From assembly GCA_964012725.1 (NCBI GenBank), contig CAXGTL010000009.1:1-39247 (forward strand): a stretch of 39,247 bases of DNA, written 5' to 3'. The notes beneath the pieces are model-generated. The model saw nothing but the letters and a program-made list of their open reading frames with translations. It had not been told where the DNA came from and ran no database searches. This DNA is from CAXGTL01 sp964012725 (GTDB taxonomy: Archaea; Nanobdellota; Nanobdellia; Woesearchaeales; CAXGTL01). Both the position numbers and the translations under genes were made by a program. Of this stretch, positions 19,012 through 28,593 are shown piece after piece; positions within the stretch are counted from its first letter, which is position 1; every line of letters starts with the position of its first letter.

Positions 19012-19266
19012 ATGAAAACAAAAAAAATATTTTGGAAAGCTGTATTTTTACTAATGCTATTCATACTAGGCATAATGCTAGGTATCAATTTAAACAAAAC
19101 AAAGATGGAGTTAATACAGCAAGACAAAGACAACACTTTAACACTAGAAAATATGAAAGAATGCTGTACATTCACAGACCTTGAAGGTGCAACTAAAGTC
19201 TGCAAGTCATTATCAAACTACGGCTGTGATGAATGCTATGAGTTCTGTGATGGTCGTACTGAGTAA
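19012..19266 (+). CDS. Small anchored Cys-rich protein
   Basis: 84 residues: a basic start, one membrane helix (about 8-24) that ends in a small-residue stretch and could be an uncleaved anchor, then a polar region, and a Cys-rich tail (CC, then C, then CDECYEFC) that probably forms disulfides outside the cell. The ATG lies two bases after the signal-peptidase stop, so the gene is the third of that operon. It may be a substrate or a helper of the peptidase; this is inference. Not recognised by family. Confidence 0.6.
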   Translation: MKTKKIFWKAVFLLMLFILGIMLGINLNKTKMELIQQDKDNTLTLENMKECCTFTDLEGATKVCKSLSNYGCDECYEFCDGRTE

Positions 19267-19313
19267 TTATATCTGTGTACAGAAGAATTTCCTGAGTTAA
19301 TAAAAGAAATAAT

Positions 19314-20141
19314 CTAAACCATTCCAACAACTAACTTAGTAAACAAAACCTGCAGTAAAGCACCAACTACAATCACAACCAAAGAAGTCATAAACAAAAC
19401 AAAAGCATCCTTTGCAACATTGTCAAACCGTTTAGAGCCGAACTTCTCATGCATAAAAGCCTTAGACATGACTCCGCCTGCAATTGCTGATAACAGGAAT
19501 GCACAAGTCATTGGAATGAACCAGAATAATAAATATATTAAAAATATTAAAGAAAATGCTTTAAAATCTTGTGAAAGTTTCATAGATTCTACTAAAAACG
19601 TTGCAAATATGCTTGCATTTAATATTATTAAGAATACTCCACCTGAGCCATAGAACAATGACAATAAAAAACATACTAATATTAATAATAAATTCTGTAC
19701 AACTAATTTCAATGTTGTAGCTAACACACTTAAATTAGAATTTAATAAAGACGTTGTTAAATATTCAGAATCTTCTATAAACTTTATTTGATAATCATGT
19801 GTTATAAATATATTATTAGAGAAAAACACCATGACTAATGTTATTATTGCATATGCTAGGAACACTCCTAAAAATAATAATAAAAATATTTCAAATATAG
19901 ATTTATGATTTTTGTAAAACCTTTTTAATCCAACTTTTGATTCTTTTTTTTCTTCTTTTTTAATTTCTCTTGCTAAGATTGGCATTAATAAGATTGTTGT
20001 TATCAAAACATGCGCAATTGATGAATGTTTAGGAAATATTAAAATTGCAGAAATAAAGCCTACTATTGTTAAGAAGAATGATAACAAAACTATCTTTGTA
20101 GGGTTTTTTTTAGTTTTTAATGTTAATATTTCCTCTAACAA
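19314..20141 (-). CDS. SpoIIM-like integral membrane protein
   Basis: 275 residues, about six membrane segments. The pattern fits the SpoIIM/stage II sporulation M superfamily as found in archaea: a long first loop with a basic KKEEKKESK patch, then the GGVFLIILNASIFATFL helix (equivalent of the NN.x..G core), and a late FLLSAIAGGVMSKAF helix (equivalent of E..A..lAG..G). In archaea this family has no sporulation role and its function is unknown. The start is TTG at 20141 with GGTG eight bases upstream; an in-frame TGA lies three codons before it, so no longer form exists. It follows the surface-protein gene by 29 bases and is probably co-transcribed with it. Confidence 0.65.
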   Translation of the reverse strand: MLEEILTLKTKKNPTKIVLLSFFLTIVGFISAILIFPKHSSIAHVLITTILLMPILAREIKKEEKKESKVGLKRFYKNHKSIFEIFLLLFLGVFLAYAIITLVMVFFSNNIFITHDYQIKFIEDSEYLTTSLLNSNLSVLATTLKLVVQNLLLILVCFLLSLFYGSGGVFLIILNASIFATFLVESMKLSQDFKAFSLIFLIYLLFWFIPMTCAFLLSAIAGGVMSKAFMHEKFGSKRFDNVAKDAFVLFMTSLVVIVVGALLQVLFTKLVVGMV

Positions 20142-20170
20142 ATTATTTCACCACTTTTTTTATTAAATTT

Positions 20171-21244
20171 TTACCACTTTTTCTTAATTAAGTATACTAC
20201 AACTACTATAATTATTAATAAGATTATAAATGTTAGTATTGCATTTAAATTTGATTCATCTTCAACTTGTGCATCTGGTTCAATGATCTCTGGCAATCCA
20301 TCATCATGCGCAACCACTTTTAATTCAACTTCTTCTTCAATATCATCAACTACTTCTTCAGCCTTTACTGAAATAGTTTCAATTACAATTGTTTTTGGTG
20401 CTTTAACAACCATTGGTAATTCATACTGAACTTCAATTGATTTTGTGTTTGTAAATTCCCACATCATTAACGGATCTTTGTCAAGTATTACTGCATCTGT
20501 TGTAATTAAATCAGTTGAGTTCAAAGTTTCTTTTGGAATATATTCATACACTGTAAAATCAGATTCTTTGTTTGCATTGATTTTTATTGTTACTTTTTTT
20601 TCTTGAAATGTTTTTTCTATATCTATCTTACCTAAAGTGCTTGTAAAGTCAGTAATAAGTTCACTTTTGTCTAAACCTCTTGTTTCAGAGATTTTTGATA
20701 ATATTAATTGTAATTCTGTTCCTGTTATTGCATTATTAATTTTAACTGCTTTTTCACATCCAGGACCAATAACATTTAAATAACGATTTTGTTTTAAATC
20801 TTTACAAAATATGTTTTCTGATGATTCATCATAACTAAGATCTGTATTAATTTCATTATCATATATTTGATTATCATTTGAATTCATTATATAAATTGAG
20901 TTTTGCTTAGAATCTAATATTTTGTTATTAGTTATTATGTTGTTATTAGAATTGTCTAAGTAAAATCCTGATTCAAAATTAACAAGATTACAATTAATGA
21001 TTTCTGAGTTCTCTGTTTCTTTTAATAAAAAAGCAGTGTTCTCACCATTACCAATTAATGATGCTTCTTTACAATCAATATTAACATTGCTTTTGACTTC
21101 AGCTGTGTAATCAATATTATATTCTTGTTCACATAGAACTAAGTCTGAGTCTATTATCTTGGGCAATTCTGTAGTACAGTCTTGAGCAAGAGCTAAGTTA
21201 AGTAATAATAATATTACAAGAATACTTATCACTGACCTTTTCAT
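20171..21244 (-). CDS. Secreted beta-helix-like surface protein with C-terminal anchor
   Basis: 357 residues. Signal peptide (about 1-22, ending LALAQ); a right-handed beta-helix-like region (about 35-140) with repeated short strands and Asn ladders (NNNIITNNKILDSKQN, SNDNQIYDNEIN) as in NosD/CASH proteins; a beta-rich middle domain; an acidic stalk (VVDDIEEEVE); and a C-terminal membrane helix (about 332-352) ending KKKW. It would stand on the outer face of the membrane. I start at ATG 21244, which has AGGTGA eight bases upstream; a GTG at 21256 is less likely. Carbohydrate or surface binding is typical of the fold but unproven here. Confidence 0.7.
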   Translation of the reverse strand: MKRSVISILVILLLLNLALAQDCTTELPKIIDSDLVLCEQEYNIDYTAEVKSNVNIDCKEASLIGNGENTAFLLKETENSEIINCNLVNFESGFYLDNSNNNIITNNKILDSKQNSIYIMNSNDNQIYDNEINTDLSYDESSENIFCKDLKQNRYLNVIGPGCEKAVKINNAITGTELQLILSKISETRGLDKSELITDFTSTLGKIDIEKTFQEKKVTIKINANKESDFTVYEYIPKETLNSTDLITTDAVILDKDPLMMWEFTNTKSIEVQYELPMVVKAPKTIVIETISVKAEEVVDDIEEEVELKVVAHDDGLPEIIEPDAQVEDESNLNAILTFIILLIIIVVVVYLIKKKW

Positions 21245-21393
21245 TAGTTTAATCACCTAGTTGTTATTTATATAGTTTATATATATAAAGGTTGTCATAA
21301 TTGTCATCAAACAACCAGTTCACCCAAAAGTGGTGAAAAACAAAAACTTTATAAACCAAAACATATATATATTTCTATATATAGGGTGTATAT

Positions 21394-22122
21394 ATGGATA
21401 AATACAAACAATTGGCAATACTCAGCATAAGTACAGCAGCAACGACATGGTACATGTATGCTGGCAATATAGCTCCTGCACATGCTGATACTGATGTGCC
21501 ACAAGAACAAGAGGAAATAGTAAAGTCTGAGTTAGAGACTATTCTTGAGAAAGCTAACCAACACTTAGAGTTAGGTGAATCACAGAAAGCAATAGACACA
21601 TGCACAGATGCATTACAAAGACCTAAGTATGACAAACAACCAGAACTAAACTTCTTCATTGGATATGTATTTAGTCAACATGAAGGCTATGAAACAGAAG
21701 CTGATAAAGCCTTTACCAAAGCGTTTGATGCTGTTGAGGGTAGGTTTGAGAAAAGGATGTTTGCTGAGGATATTTATGAAAATGGGATTAAAGCAGATTG
21801 GTTGTATGAAGGTGGGAAGATTTTTAATCCAGATGTTATTGTTACAAAAAAGGATAATATGAAATTTCTTATTTTTGATCCTGGTGAATGGACCCATTAT
21901 TATTTTGAAGACAAAAATGTTGGTTTTAAACTCCAACAAATATTAAAAGATGATTCTTTAGTTAATTTTGTAGAATTTGATAAGTTTATGAAAAAAAATT
22001 ATACAAAAATCAAATGTGTTTCAGTTCATCCAGAAGGTTATATGTTGATTGGTTTAGGTGACTTTAGTATATCTATTCCAACAAGTCTAGGAATTAAGCG
22101 GAAGATTTATAAACTTTTTTAA
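21394..22122 (+). CDS. Secreted TPR-like protein
   Basis: 242 residues. The N-terminus has a short hydrophobic stretch with small residues (AILSISTAATTWYMYAGNIAPAHA) that fits a signal peptide cleaved near residue 31. Then come two helical pairs with TPR character (ILEKANQHLELGESQKAIDTCTDALQ and FFIGYVFSQ...ADKAFTKAFDAV), and a C-terminal half of mixed beta strands with no recognised domain. The ATG is preceded by AGGGTG six bases upstream, and a TATA box lies at about 21347-21356. The next gene starts 17 bases downstream, so this is probably an operon with the 788-residue protein. Confidence 0.6.
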   Translation: MDKYKQLAILSISTAATTWYMYAGNIAPAHADTDVPQEQEEIVKSELETILEKANQHLELGESQKAIDTCTDALQRPKYDKQPELNFFIGYVFSQHEGYETEADKAFTKAFDAVEGRFEKRMFAEDIYENGIKADWLYEGGKIFNPDVIVTKKDNMKFLIFDPGEWTHYYFEDKNVGFKLQQILKDDSLVNFVEFDKFMKKNYTKIKCVSVHPEGYMLIGLGDFSISIPTSLGIKRKIYKLF

Positions 22123-22139
22123 TATAAAAAAAGAGGAAA

Positions 22140-24506
22140 ATGAAAAATTTAAAATTTTTATTTGTATTTCTAATAATAATCTTATTAAGTCAATTATGTT
22201 TGGCTCCAAGAGAGGTTGATGATGGAAATTTAAATCCATCACAAAACACTTACTGGACCAAACAAAACACACCAAACCTAAACACAGAAGAAGTCAAAGC
22301 ACAAATCAAAGAACATTTCAACAACCCAGCATTAGAAACACTAATAGCTAGAAGATCAGAAGCACTCCAAGCACTCTACGACAAACCATTCAACATCCAA
22401 CAATCAATCCTAGAAAACCCACAAACAAAGTTCGAAGAAGACAAATTAGTCATGTACAATGATGAAGGCAAAGTAGAGTTTGAACTAGACCTAAAGAACC
22501 CAGCACAAGAACCAAAAATAGAGAAAACAGAAGAAGGTTACAAATACAATGGTCATGAGTTCCAGAATGCAAACAATGTCCAATTCATAGACAATATGTT
22601 AAGAGCACTTGCTCCAAACACAGGAATACAAAGAATAGTCTTAGACCCACAACAACCAATAGACTATGCATTCACTGGAACTGTTAACTATTTACAAGAC
22701 GGAGATACTATATTAGTAAATGTAGTAAACCCAATATCACAGAACAACAGACTTTTCGTTGACCATGCACAACAAGTAACAAGCGCAGACTTAGTCGTAG
22801 CAGGTGACAATATCTTCAGAAATATCAAAGATAGCACTTTTGAATTAGATGATCAAGGAAAACTAATAAGCGCTGACATTACATCAAGCACAGACAATAA
22901 TTTACAAACAATAGCAAAGCCAGAAGTAAAAATAATTCTTAACAAAGACTCACACTTATTACTAAAAGATCAAGAATTCACATTAACAAAAGGAACAATT
23001 TCATTTGAAACTTTAGATTTTACAGAAACAATAACAACAACTGGCCAATCAAAAATTTCATTAGACTTTTCTCAATTAACAGGTTTTTATTCTTTAACAT
23101 TAAGCAAAGATGCAGAATATGGTATAGAATATAATCAAAACCCAGAAATGAGTTTCAAAATAATTCCAGAAACAGACAATTACATTATTTATATTAACAA
23201 AGCTGGAGAAAACAATTTTGATTTTGAATCTGGTTCAACAGACTGGGCATTCATTGACATGCCATCTAAGACTATCAAACTTAATAGCAAAGCAGACTTT
23301 TACAAGGCTTCTGGAAACGGGAACTCTGACTTTATTAAACTAATTGAAAGCAATAACCAAGACAATGAATTTACTTTAACATTTGACACTGAATTCATAT
23401 ACTTTGATGCAAAACTAAGTAATGACAATGTTCTTGCTTTAACTGAAAACACAGTCATTGCAAACATTTACTTAGGTAATTATCAATTATCAGAAACTAT
23501 TGTCAATGTAGGTATTGATGAAAATAGTATCCACACAATTGCTAGTTTTTCCCACCAACCCAACCCAGATTACATCAATAGCTATTCCCATGGAGATACT
23601 ACTATTAATTTAGTTAATGGCAATCTTTTACAACAAACAGAAACAAACACAATCAATTTATTTTCAACAAACCAAAACTTACAACAAGAAATCTTAGAAT
23701 ATAAACCAGACTATTGTAATATCTACAATACAAATGAAAATTATATTGAGTCTTTGTTTACAGAAAACCAGTTAAATGCAAATGTTATAGGTTCAACAGA
23801 GGATGCACAACCATCTTTTGCAATAATCTTTGCATCATTATTATTTTTATCAATATTAACTATAACAAAGCTTAGAAAAAAATCACAAATTTCATTATTC
23901 ATTATTGTAGGTATAGTTTTATTAGTAATTATTATGATTATGTTTGCAATAGTCATGAATGTAGAATCTTCAACCACTTCAACAATGGCCAACATAGACA
24001 CATCTTCTGTTCAATTATACATGGATAGTTGTTTATCACAGTTAGCACAATGTTCTATACTTCATCAAGGACTTAACTATGGCCAAATAACATTAACAAC
24101 ACAAGAACTAAACAAAGCAATCTTTGAATCAAACACACAAAACTTCTTAGACACAAATGCAATGGAATGTTATAACAATATGCCTTATGATCTAAAGCAA
24201 GACGTGAAAGTAAACACTTTTGAATCAAAAGTGCATTATAATTCTAACACAATCATTGACATTTATAGTGACATGACTGCAAGAAATGATTTTTCTGAAC
24301 AAGGTGTTTCAGATTACCAAACAAGCTTACCAATCCAACTCAACAATCTTATCAACTTTGCAAACACAATACAAAACATTGACTTAACATTACTTGGACA
24401 ATCTAATTATGATATAAATATTTACAATGTCGATAGTAAACCATTATACATCATAACTGATTCTGGTTCAATAGTGTTTGATAAAGAATTTAAATTGATT
24501 AAATAA
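22140..24506 (+). CDS. Large secreted protein joined to a pilin-like C-terminal domain
   Basis: 788 residues. A signal peptide (about 1-22) is followed by roughly 530 residues outside the cell, rich in Asn, Thr and Gln, with repeated beta strands in the middle (about 200-480). At about 557-577 lies a first membrane helix, then a short basic turn (LRKKSQ), then a second long helix (about 582-607) of the form KKSQISLFIIVGIVLLVII. That motif, with Gln just before the hydrophobic helix, is like the class III signal peptide of archaeal pilin-like proteins. The following CLSQLAQCSILHQGLNYG resembles the start of the domain that follows such helices in related archaea. So two proteins seem joined end to end. 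It has a GAGG ribosome-binding site and meets topA tail to tail without a gap. Confidence 0.65.
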   Translation: MKNLKFLFVFLIIILLSQLCLAPREVDDGNLNPSQNTYWTKQNTPNLNTEEVKAQIKEHFNNPALETLIARRSEALQALYDKPFNIQQSILENPQTKFEEDKLVMYNDEGKVEFELDLKNPAQEPKIEKTEEGYKYNGHEFQNANNVQFIDNMLRALAPNTGIQRIVLDPQQPIDYAFTGTVNYLQDGDTILVNVVNPISQNNRLFVDHAQQVTSADLVVAGDNIFRNIKDSTFELDDQGKLISADITSSTDNNLQTIAKPEVKIILNKDSHLLLKDQEFTLTKGTISFETLDFTETITTTGQSKISLDFSQLTGFYSLTLSKDAEYGIEYNQNPEMSFKIIPETDNYIIYINKAGENNFDFESGSTDWAFIDMPSKTIKLNSKADFYKASGNGNSDFIKLIESNNQDNEFTLTFDTEFIYFDAKLSNDNVLALTENTVIANIYLGNYQLSETIVNVGIDENSIHTIASFSHQPNPDYINSYSHGDTTINLVNGNLLQQTETNTINLFSTNQNLQQEILEYKPDYCNIYNTNENYIESLFTENQLNANVIGSTEDAQPSFAIIFASLLFLSILTITKLRKKSQISLFIIVGIVLLVIIMIMFAIVMNVESSTTSTMANIDTSSVQLYMDSCLSQLAQCSILHQGLNYGQITLTTQELNKAIFESNTQNFLDTNAMECYNNMPYDLKQDVKVNTFESKVHYNSNTIIDIYSDMTARNDFSEQGVSDYQTSLPIQLNNLINFANTIQNIDLTLLGQSNYDINIYNVDSKPLYIITDSGSIVFDKEFKLIK

Positions 24507-26786
24507 CTATTTCTTTTTTCTTTTAACAAACTTTTTCTTAACAACTTTTCCTTTAACAGCTTTCTTCTTAAACTTACCCTTACCATCATCAACTAAACTT
24601 TCAGTATACCTACACTTAGGAAACTTATTGCAAGCTAAGAATGTACCATATACAGACTTACGTACAACTAAATCACCTTTACCACATTTAGGACATTTTC
24701 TTCCAGTTTTCTCAACCTTTTTAATTTCTTTTTTCTCTTCAGCAGTAACTTTCTTACTAGCGCATGCTTTATTAAAACAAACATTAAAAGGCCGTTTTCC
24801 CTTCCGGATAATCTTGATCATTGGAAAACTACATTCTTTACAATTAGTGTTAGCAGGTTTAATCAAACCAGCTGGCAATGAAAATGTAGTTTTACATTTA
24901 GGATAAGCAGAGCAAGCAATAAAATTACCAAACCTTCCTTTTCTAATGCCTAAGTTACCTTTTTTACATACAGTGCAAGGTCCTAGTTTATTCAATTGTT
25001 CATAAGTATCACGTTGTGCTTGTAAAAGTTCTTTACCAATCTGTTTATCTTTTGTTTTAAAATCTTTAATAATTTTATTAAGAGCTTTCTTAGCATGATC
25101 TAATACTGTTTCAGGTGAAGATTCTTTCTCACGGATCTTTTCCATTTCGGTTTCAAAGAACCTTGTTAATTCTTCGTCAACAATCTTTGGACAATACTTT
25201 TCCAGAGTTTCAATTGTTCTTATTCCTAACTCAGTTGCTTTTATTGCTTTACCATCAACATATCCTCTGTTAAATAATGTATCAACTATGCTTGCACGAG
25301 TAGCTTTTGTACCAAGCCCTCTTTTTTCTAATTCTTTAATAATAGAAGATTCAGTAAATCGTCTAGGAGGTTGAGTTTCTTTGTCTAACATTGAAATTTT
25401 CTTAACATTAACTATATCACCATTTTGTAGGTGAGGGAGTTCTTCTTCTTTAAACTTAGCATGTTTACCATATAATATGTGCCAACCTTTTTCAACAGTC
25501 AAAGTACCTTTTGCAATAAATATTTCAGTATTACAATCAAGTTTAACAGTCATTGTTTGACGCACAGCAATGTCACCAAATGTAGCTAAGAACCTTCTTA
25601 CGATTAAATCATAAAGCTTTGTTTCATATTCGTTCAATGCTTTTGGCAGAACACCAGTTGGATAAATAGCTGGATGTGCAGGATCAGTTTTTTTACCATT
25701 ATTAGGACTTAATGATTGTTTTTTTAATAATATAGCACATTCTTTAATATAACCAGTTTGTTTAGAAAGTTTAGTAATAATTTTTTTATAACCAATACTC
25801 GGCGGCAATATCTGTGATGAAGTTCTTGGATAAGAAATACATCCAGAAGTATAAAGTTCTTGTGCAACTTGTAAAGTGATTTTTGGTGTCATACCAATTT
25901 TACCATGAGCTTCTATTTGTAATGAAGTCAAATCAAAAGGTTTTGGTGGTGCTTGGTTAAATTTTTTATGAGTTACATTAACAACTTTAGCCTTTTTTTG
26001 ACCTTTAACATTTTTCATAACTTTGTTAGCAACTTTTTTATCATACATGTCACCAAGATTGTGAATAGAAAGAAAATCTTTATTTTTATTACATAACATT
26101 TCTATTTGCCAGAATGGTACAGGTACAAATTTTCTTATTTCCTTTTCTTTATCAACTACTAATTTTAGTGCAGGTCCTTGTACACGGCCAGTTGACATTA
26201 TTTTGAATGCACCTGCAGTTTTAATTGCAGCAGTTAATGCACGGGATGTATTTATTCCATAGAACCAGTCAAGCATGTGCCGAGTTTCACCAGCTTTTGC
26301 TTGTCCCCAATCTAAATGTTTTGACTTGTTTTCATAAGCTTTTACAATATCTTCTTTCATTAATGTTGAGAATTTCATTCTGTTTGCATCTTTCTTTTTG
26401 CAAGCAAACTTTATTACATTTAGACCAATTACTTCTCCTTCAATATCATAATCAGTTGCAACAGTGAACTCGTCAGCGTCTTTAGCTAACTTTTTTAATA
26501 GTGTTAAATACTTTTTTTGAAATGTAGATTTTTTATTAACTTCAGTTGCAGGTCGCCATTCAATCTCATAAACAGGGAAACTCCACTTCTTTTCTGTATC
26601 TTTTTGCTTTAACCCATAAAGGTGTCCAACAGCACATGCAACAACAATGTCTCTTTTACCATGTGTAACAAGATAATATGGTACTTTATTTACTGATTTC
26701 TTTATTGGTTTACCGTCGGCAAGTGCTTTTGCTATCTTTTCTGCTGCTTTTGGTTTCTCTGCAATAATTAATTCATACTTTGGCAT
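24507..26786 (-). CDS. topA: DNA topoisomerase I (type IA)
   Basis: 759 residues, archaeal-type TopA. The Toprim domain (about 4-150) has the Glu of IIAEKPKAA and the DYDIEG metal motif. The catalytic Tyr lies in CISYPRTSSQ (about residue 318). The core ends in RRFTESSIIKELEKRGLGTKATRASI, then come three zinc-finger units at the C-terminus (CTVC..CSAYPKC; CKEC..CFNKAC; CPKC..CNKFPKC) and a lysine-rich tail (last 20 residues). It relaxes negative supercoils by a single-strand cut. A TATA element at 26808-26820 places the transcript start at the ATG, so the mRNA is probably leaderless. It ends in TAG. Confidence 0.95.
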   Translation of the reverse strand: MPKYELIIAEKPKAAEKIAKALADGKPIKKSVNKVPYYLVTHGKRDIVVACAVGHLYGLKQKDTEKKWSFPVYEIEWRPATEVNKKSTFQKKYLTLLKKLAKDADEFTVATDYDIEGEVIGLNVIKFACKKKDANRMKFSTLMKEDIVKAYENKSKHLDWGQAKAGETRHMLDWFYGINTSRALTAAIKTAGAFKIMSTGRVQGPALKLVVDKEKEIRKFVPVPFWQIEMLCNKNKDFLSIHNLGDMYDKKVANKVMKNVKGQKKAKVVNVTHKKFNQAPPKPFDLTSLQIEAHGKIGMTPKITLQVAQELYTSGCISYPRTSSQILPPSIGYKKIITKLSKQTGYIKECAILLKKQSLSPNNGKKTDPAHPAIYPTGVLPKALNEYETKLYDLIVRRFLATFGDIAVRQTMTVKLDCNTEIFIAKGTLTVEKGWHILYGKHAKFKEEELPHLQNGDIVNVKKISMLDKETQPPRRFTESSIIKELEKRGLGTKATRASIVDTLFNRGYVDGKAIKATELGIRTIETLEKYCPKIVDEELTRFFETEMEKIREKESSPETVLDHAKKALNKIIKDFKTKDKQIGKELLQAQRDTYEQLNKLGPCTVCKKGNLGIRKGRFGNFIACSAYPKCKTTFSLPAGLIKPANTNCKECSFPMIKIIRKGKRPFNVCFNKACASKKVTAEEKKEIKKVEKTGRKCPKCGKGDLVVRKSVYGTFLACNKFPKCRYTESLVDDGKGKFKKKAVKGKVVKKKFVKRKKK

Positions 26787-26910
26787 AATAAAAACAAATA
26801 AGTAGAATTTTATTTAAAAATGTTTGGTTTTGTGTGAATTTTTAGTTAAATTTATAAATAATAATAACAAAAATACTATTATAATTATTAAAAAAACCAG
26901 AGGTGGAAAT

Positions 26911-28509
26911 ATGAAAATAAAAAATTTATTAATAATAAGTTTATTAATTCTATCAATATTTTTAGTAGCGTGTGATTTTAATCCAAGCGATATGATTGTT
27001 TGTGAAAAACCTTACATTAGAGTTGGAACAGAATGTTGTTTAGATGCAAACGCAAATAAAATCTGTGACAATGATGAACAACAAAAAATTGGGGAAGGGG
27101 TTCCTTCACCAGGGATAATACCTCAAGAGTCTGCAACACAACCTGTAGCTACTCAACCAGTTGCAACAACTCCTGTAGAAACTACAGCACCTGCAGAAAT
27201 TGTTCAAGTTGAAACTACACCAGAAGCTACAACAACAGGATTTACATTAACACAATCAGATGAAACTAAAGAAATGAGTGCATTAGATCCTGATGTACAA
27301 TGTTTATATGATGCAGATTGTAATTCTGGAGTAGGATACAAATGTGATATGCATAAATGTGTTGTATCAACTACAACAACACCCACAGAAACAACTACAA
27401 CACCAGTAGCAACAACAGGACCAGCACTAAGCTTTGGTTCAATTGTGCAATTGACTGATTTTACAGATGGTAATAAGAGAGAATATGCTTCCATATCTGG
27501 TAATGGTCAAAAAATTATCTATAAAAAACATATAAAAAATCCTGAAACAGGCGGAGGCCATTGGACTTTATGGGTAACTGATACATCTGGTTCAAAACAA
27601 CAAACAAAAATCTTTGATAAAGGATTACAAGCAGCAAGTAGTTTAGGTTCATTATCAAATACACCTATTCTTGATTATAATGCAGCATATGCTTATTTTG
27701 CTTATGAAAGAAGAGCAAATCCTAAATCAGGATGGGCTGATGAAGTTGGTATGGGAAGAGTTAAGTTATCAGACAATTCTTTTTCAGGAATCAATCTTGA
27801 TATAAGCGGTTATCAAAAAGTTGACTTAGGTAATTTCTTTGTAACAAGCAGTAAGATTTATGTTTCAACAAGAATGTGGAAAGTTGCTGAAGGTGTTGAT
27901 CCTAGAGATTGGGCAGAAGCACATGGATTCATGAGAATGAATCTAGATGGTTCAAATCAGGAAACATTAGCTACATTTACACCTGCAGGAGCAGATACTA
28001 GTCCTTATGTTGGAAATAAGTTATTTGTTGATGAAGCAAGTGGTAAGCTTTATTATGAGGCTTATGGTGGAAATTATGTGCTTGATATGAATACAAAACA
28101 AGTATCAAAAATGTCTGTTCAAGACTATGGTTTTATTGCATTTGACAATGGAAAGTTGATATCTAACAAGTATGGAAATGTGTATGTATATGATACTGCA
28201 ACAGGTGCAATAAAAGAAAATATTGGTGGAGGAGCAATGCAGCAACGTGGTGCAATGAATGGAATAGTGTATTTTAGCTGTTTCAATAGAATCACTAATT
28301 ATTGTGATGGTTCATTTAGAATGATAGACTTAGAAGGAAATACAAAGACAATAATCACAAAAGACACTCCACAAGCAGAAAATATATTGTCATGGGAATA
28401 CCAATCTAGTAGTAGTGGAACACAAATAAGTGGTGACGGTAAAAAGATAATCATGACAAATTTCCATAGTACAGGAACTAAGAACTATTATGTATTGAAT
28501 CTGAAATAG
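26911..28509 (+). CDS. Lipoprotein with Thr/Pro linker and a C-terminal beta-propeller
   Basis: 532 residues. A signal peptide ends in the lipobox LVAC (Cys21), so the mature protein is probably lipid-anchored outside the membrane. Then follow a CC..DANANKICDNDE motif (Asp-rich, calcium-type), a Thr/Pro/Val/Ala linker with repeats of the form TQPVATQPVATTPVETT (about 80-120), a small Cys-containing region, a second Thr-rich linker (about 140-165), and a C-terminal domain (about 170-532) of repeated beta sheets like a TolB/WD-type propeller. I start at ATG 26911, which has a perfect GAGGTGG site six bases upstream; the frame stays open upstream to 26824. Likely role: binding or sensing at the surface. 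Confidence 0.7.
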   Translation: MKIKNLLIISLLILSIFLVACDFNPSDMIVCEKPYIRVGTECCLDANANKICDNDEQQKIGEGVPSPGIIPQESATQPVATQPVATTPVETTAPAEIVQVETTPEATTTGFTLTQSDETKEMSALDPDVQCLYDADCNSGVGYKCDMHKCVVSTTTTPTETTTTPVATTGPALSFGSIVQLTDFTDGNKREYASISGNGQKIIYKKHIKNPETGGGHWTLWVTDTSGSKQQTKIFDKGLQAASSLGSLSNTPILDYNAAYAYFAYERRANPKSGWADEVGMGRVKLSDNSFSGINLDISGYQKVDLGNFFVTSSKIYVSTRMWKVAEGVDPRDWAEAHGFMRMNLDGSNQETLATFTPAGADTSPYVGNKLFVDEASGKLYYEAYGGNYVLDMNTKQVSKMSVQDYGFIAFDNGKLISNKYGNVYVYDTATGAIKENIGGGAMQQRGAMNGIVYFSCFNRITNYCDGSFRMIDLEGNTKTIITKDTPQAENILSWEYQSSSSGTQISGDGKKIIMTNFHSTGTKNYYVLNLK

Positions 28510-28540
28510 TTTTTTTTCTTTTTTTTCTTTTATTTATATT
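28510..28540 (+). terminator. Poly-T terminator after the propeller lipoprotein
   Basis: Immediately after the stop codon come 31 bases that are almost all T with a few C and A. Runs of T on the coding strand are the archaeal intrinsic termination signal; no hairpin is needed. The next gene downstream is on the same strand, with its own start 54 bases further on. Confidence 0.6.
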
Positions 28541-28593
28541 CTATATCCCTTACAACAACAATACTTATTAATACCTAATTCTACCATTGATTC

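Noticed and set aside
26824..26910. Longer N-terminus of the propeller lipoprotein
   Set aside because: It would bury the lipoprotein signal peptide, whereas ATG 26911 has a perfect GAGGTGG site and starts the signal peptide directly.
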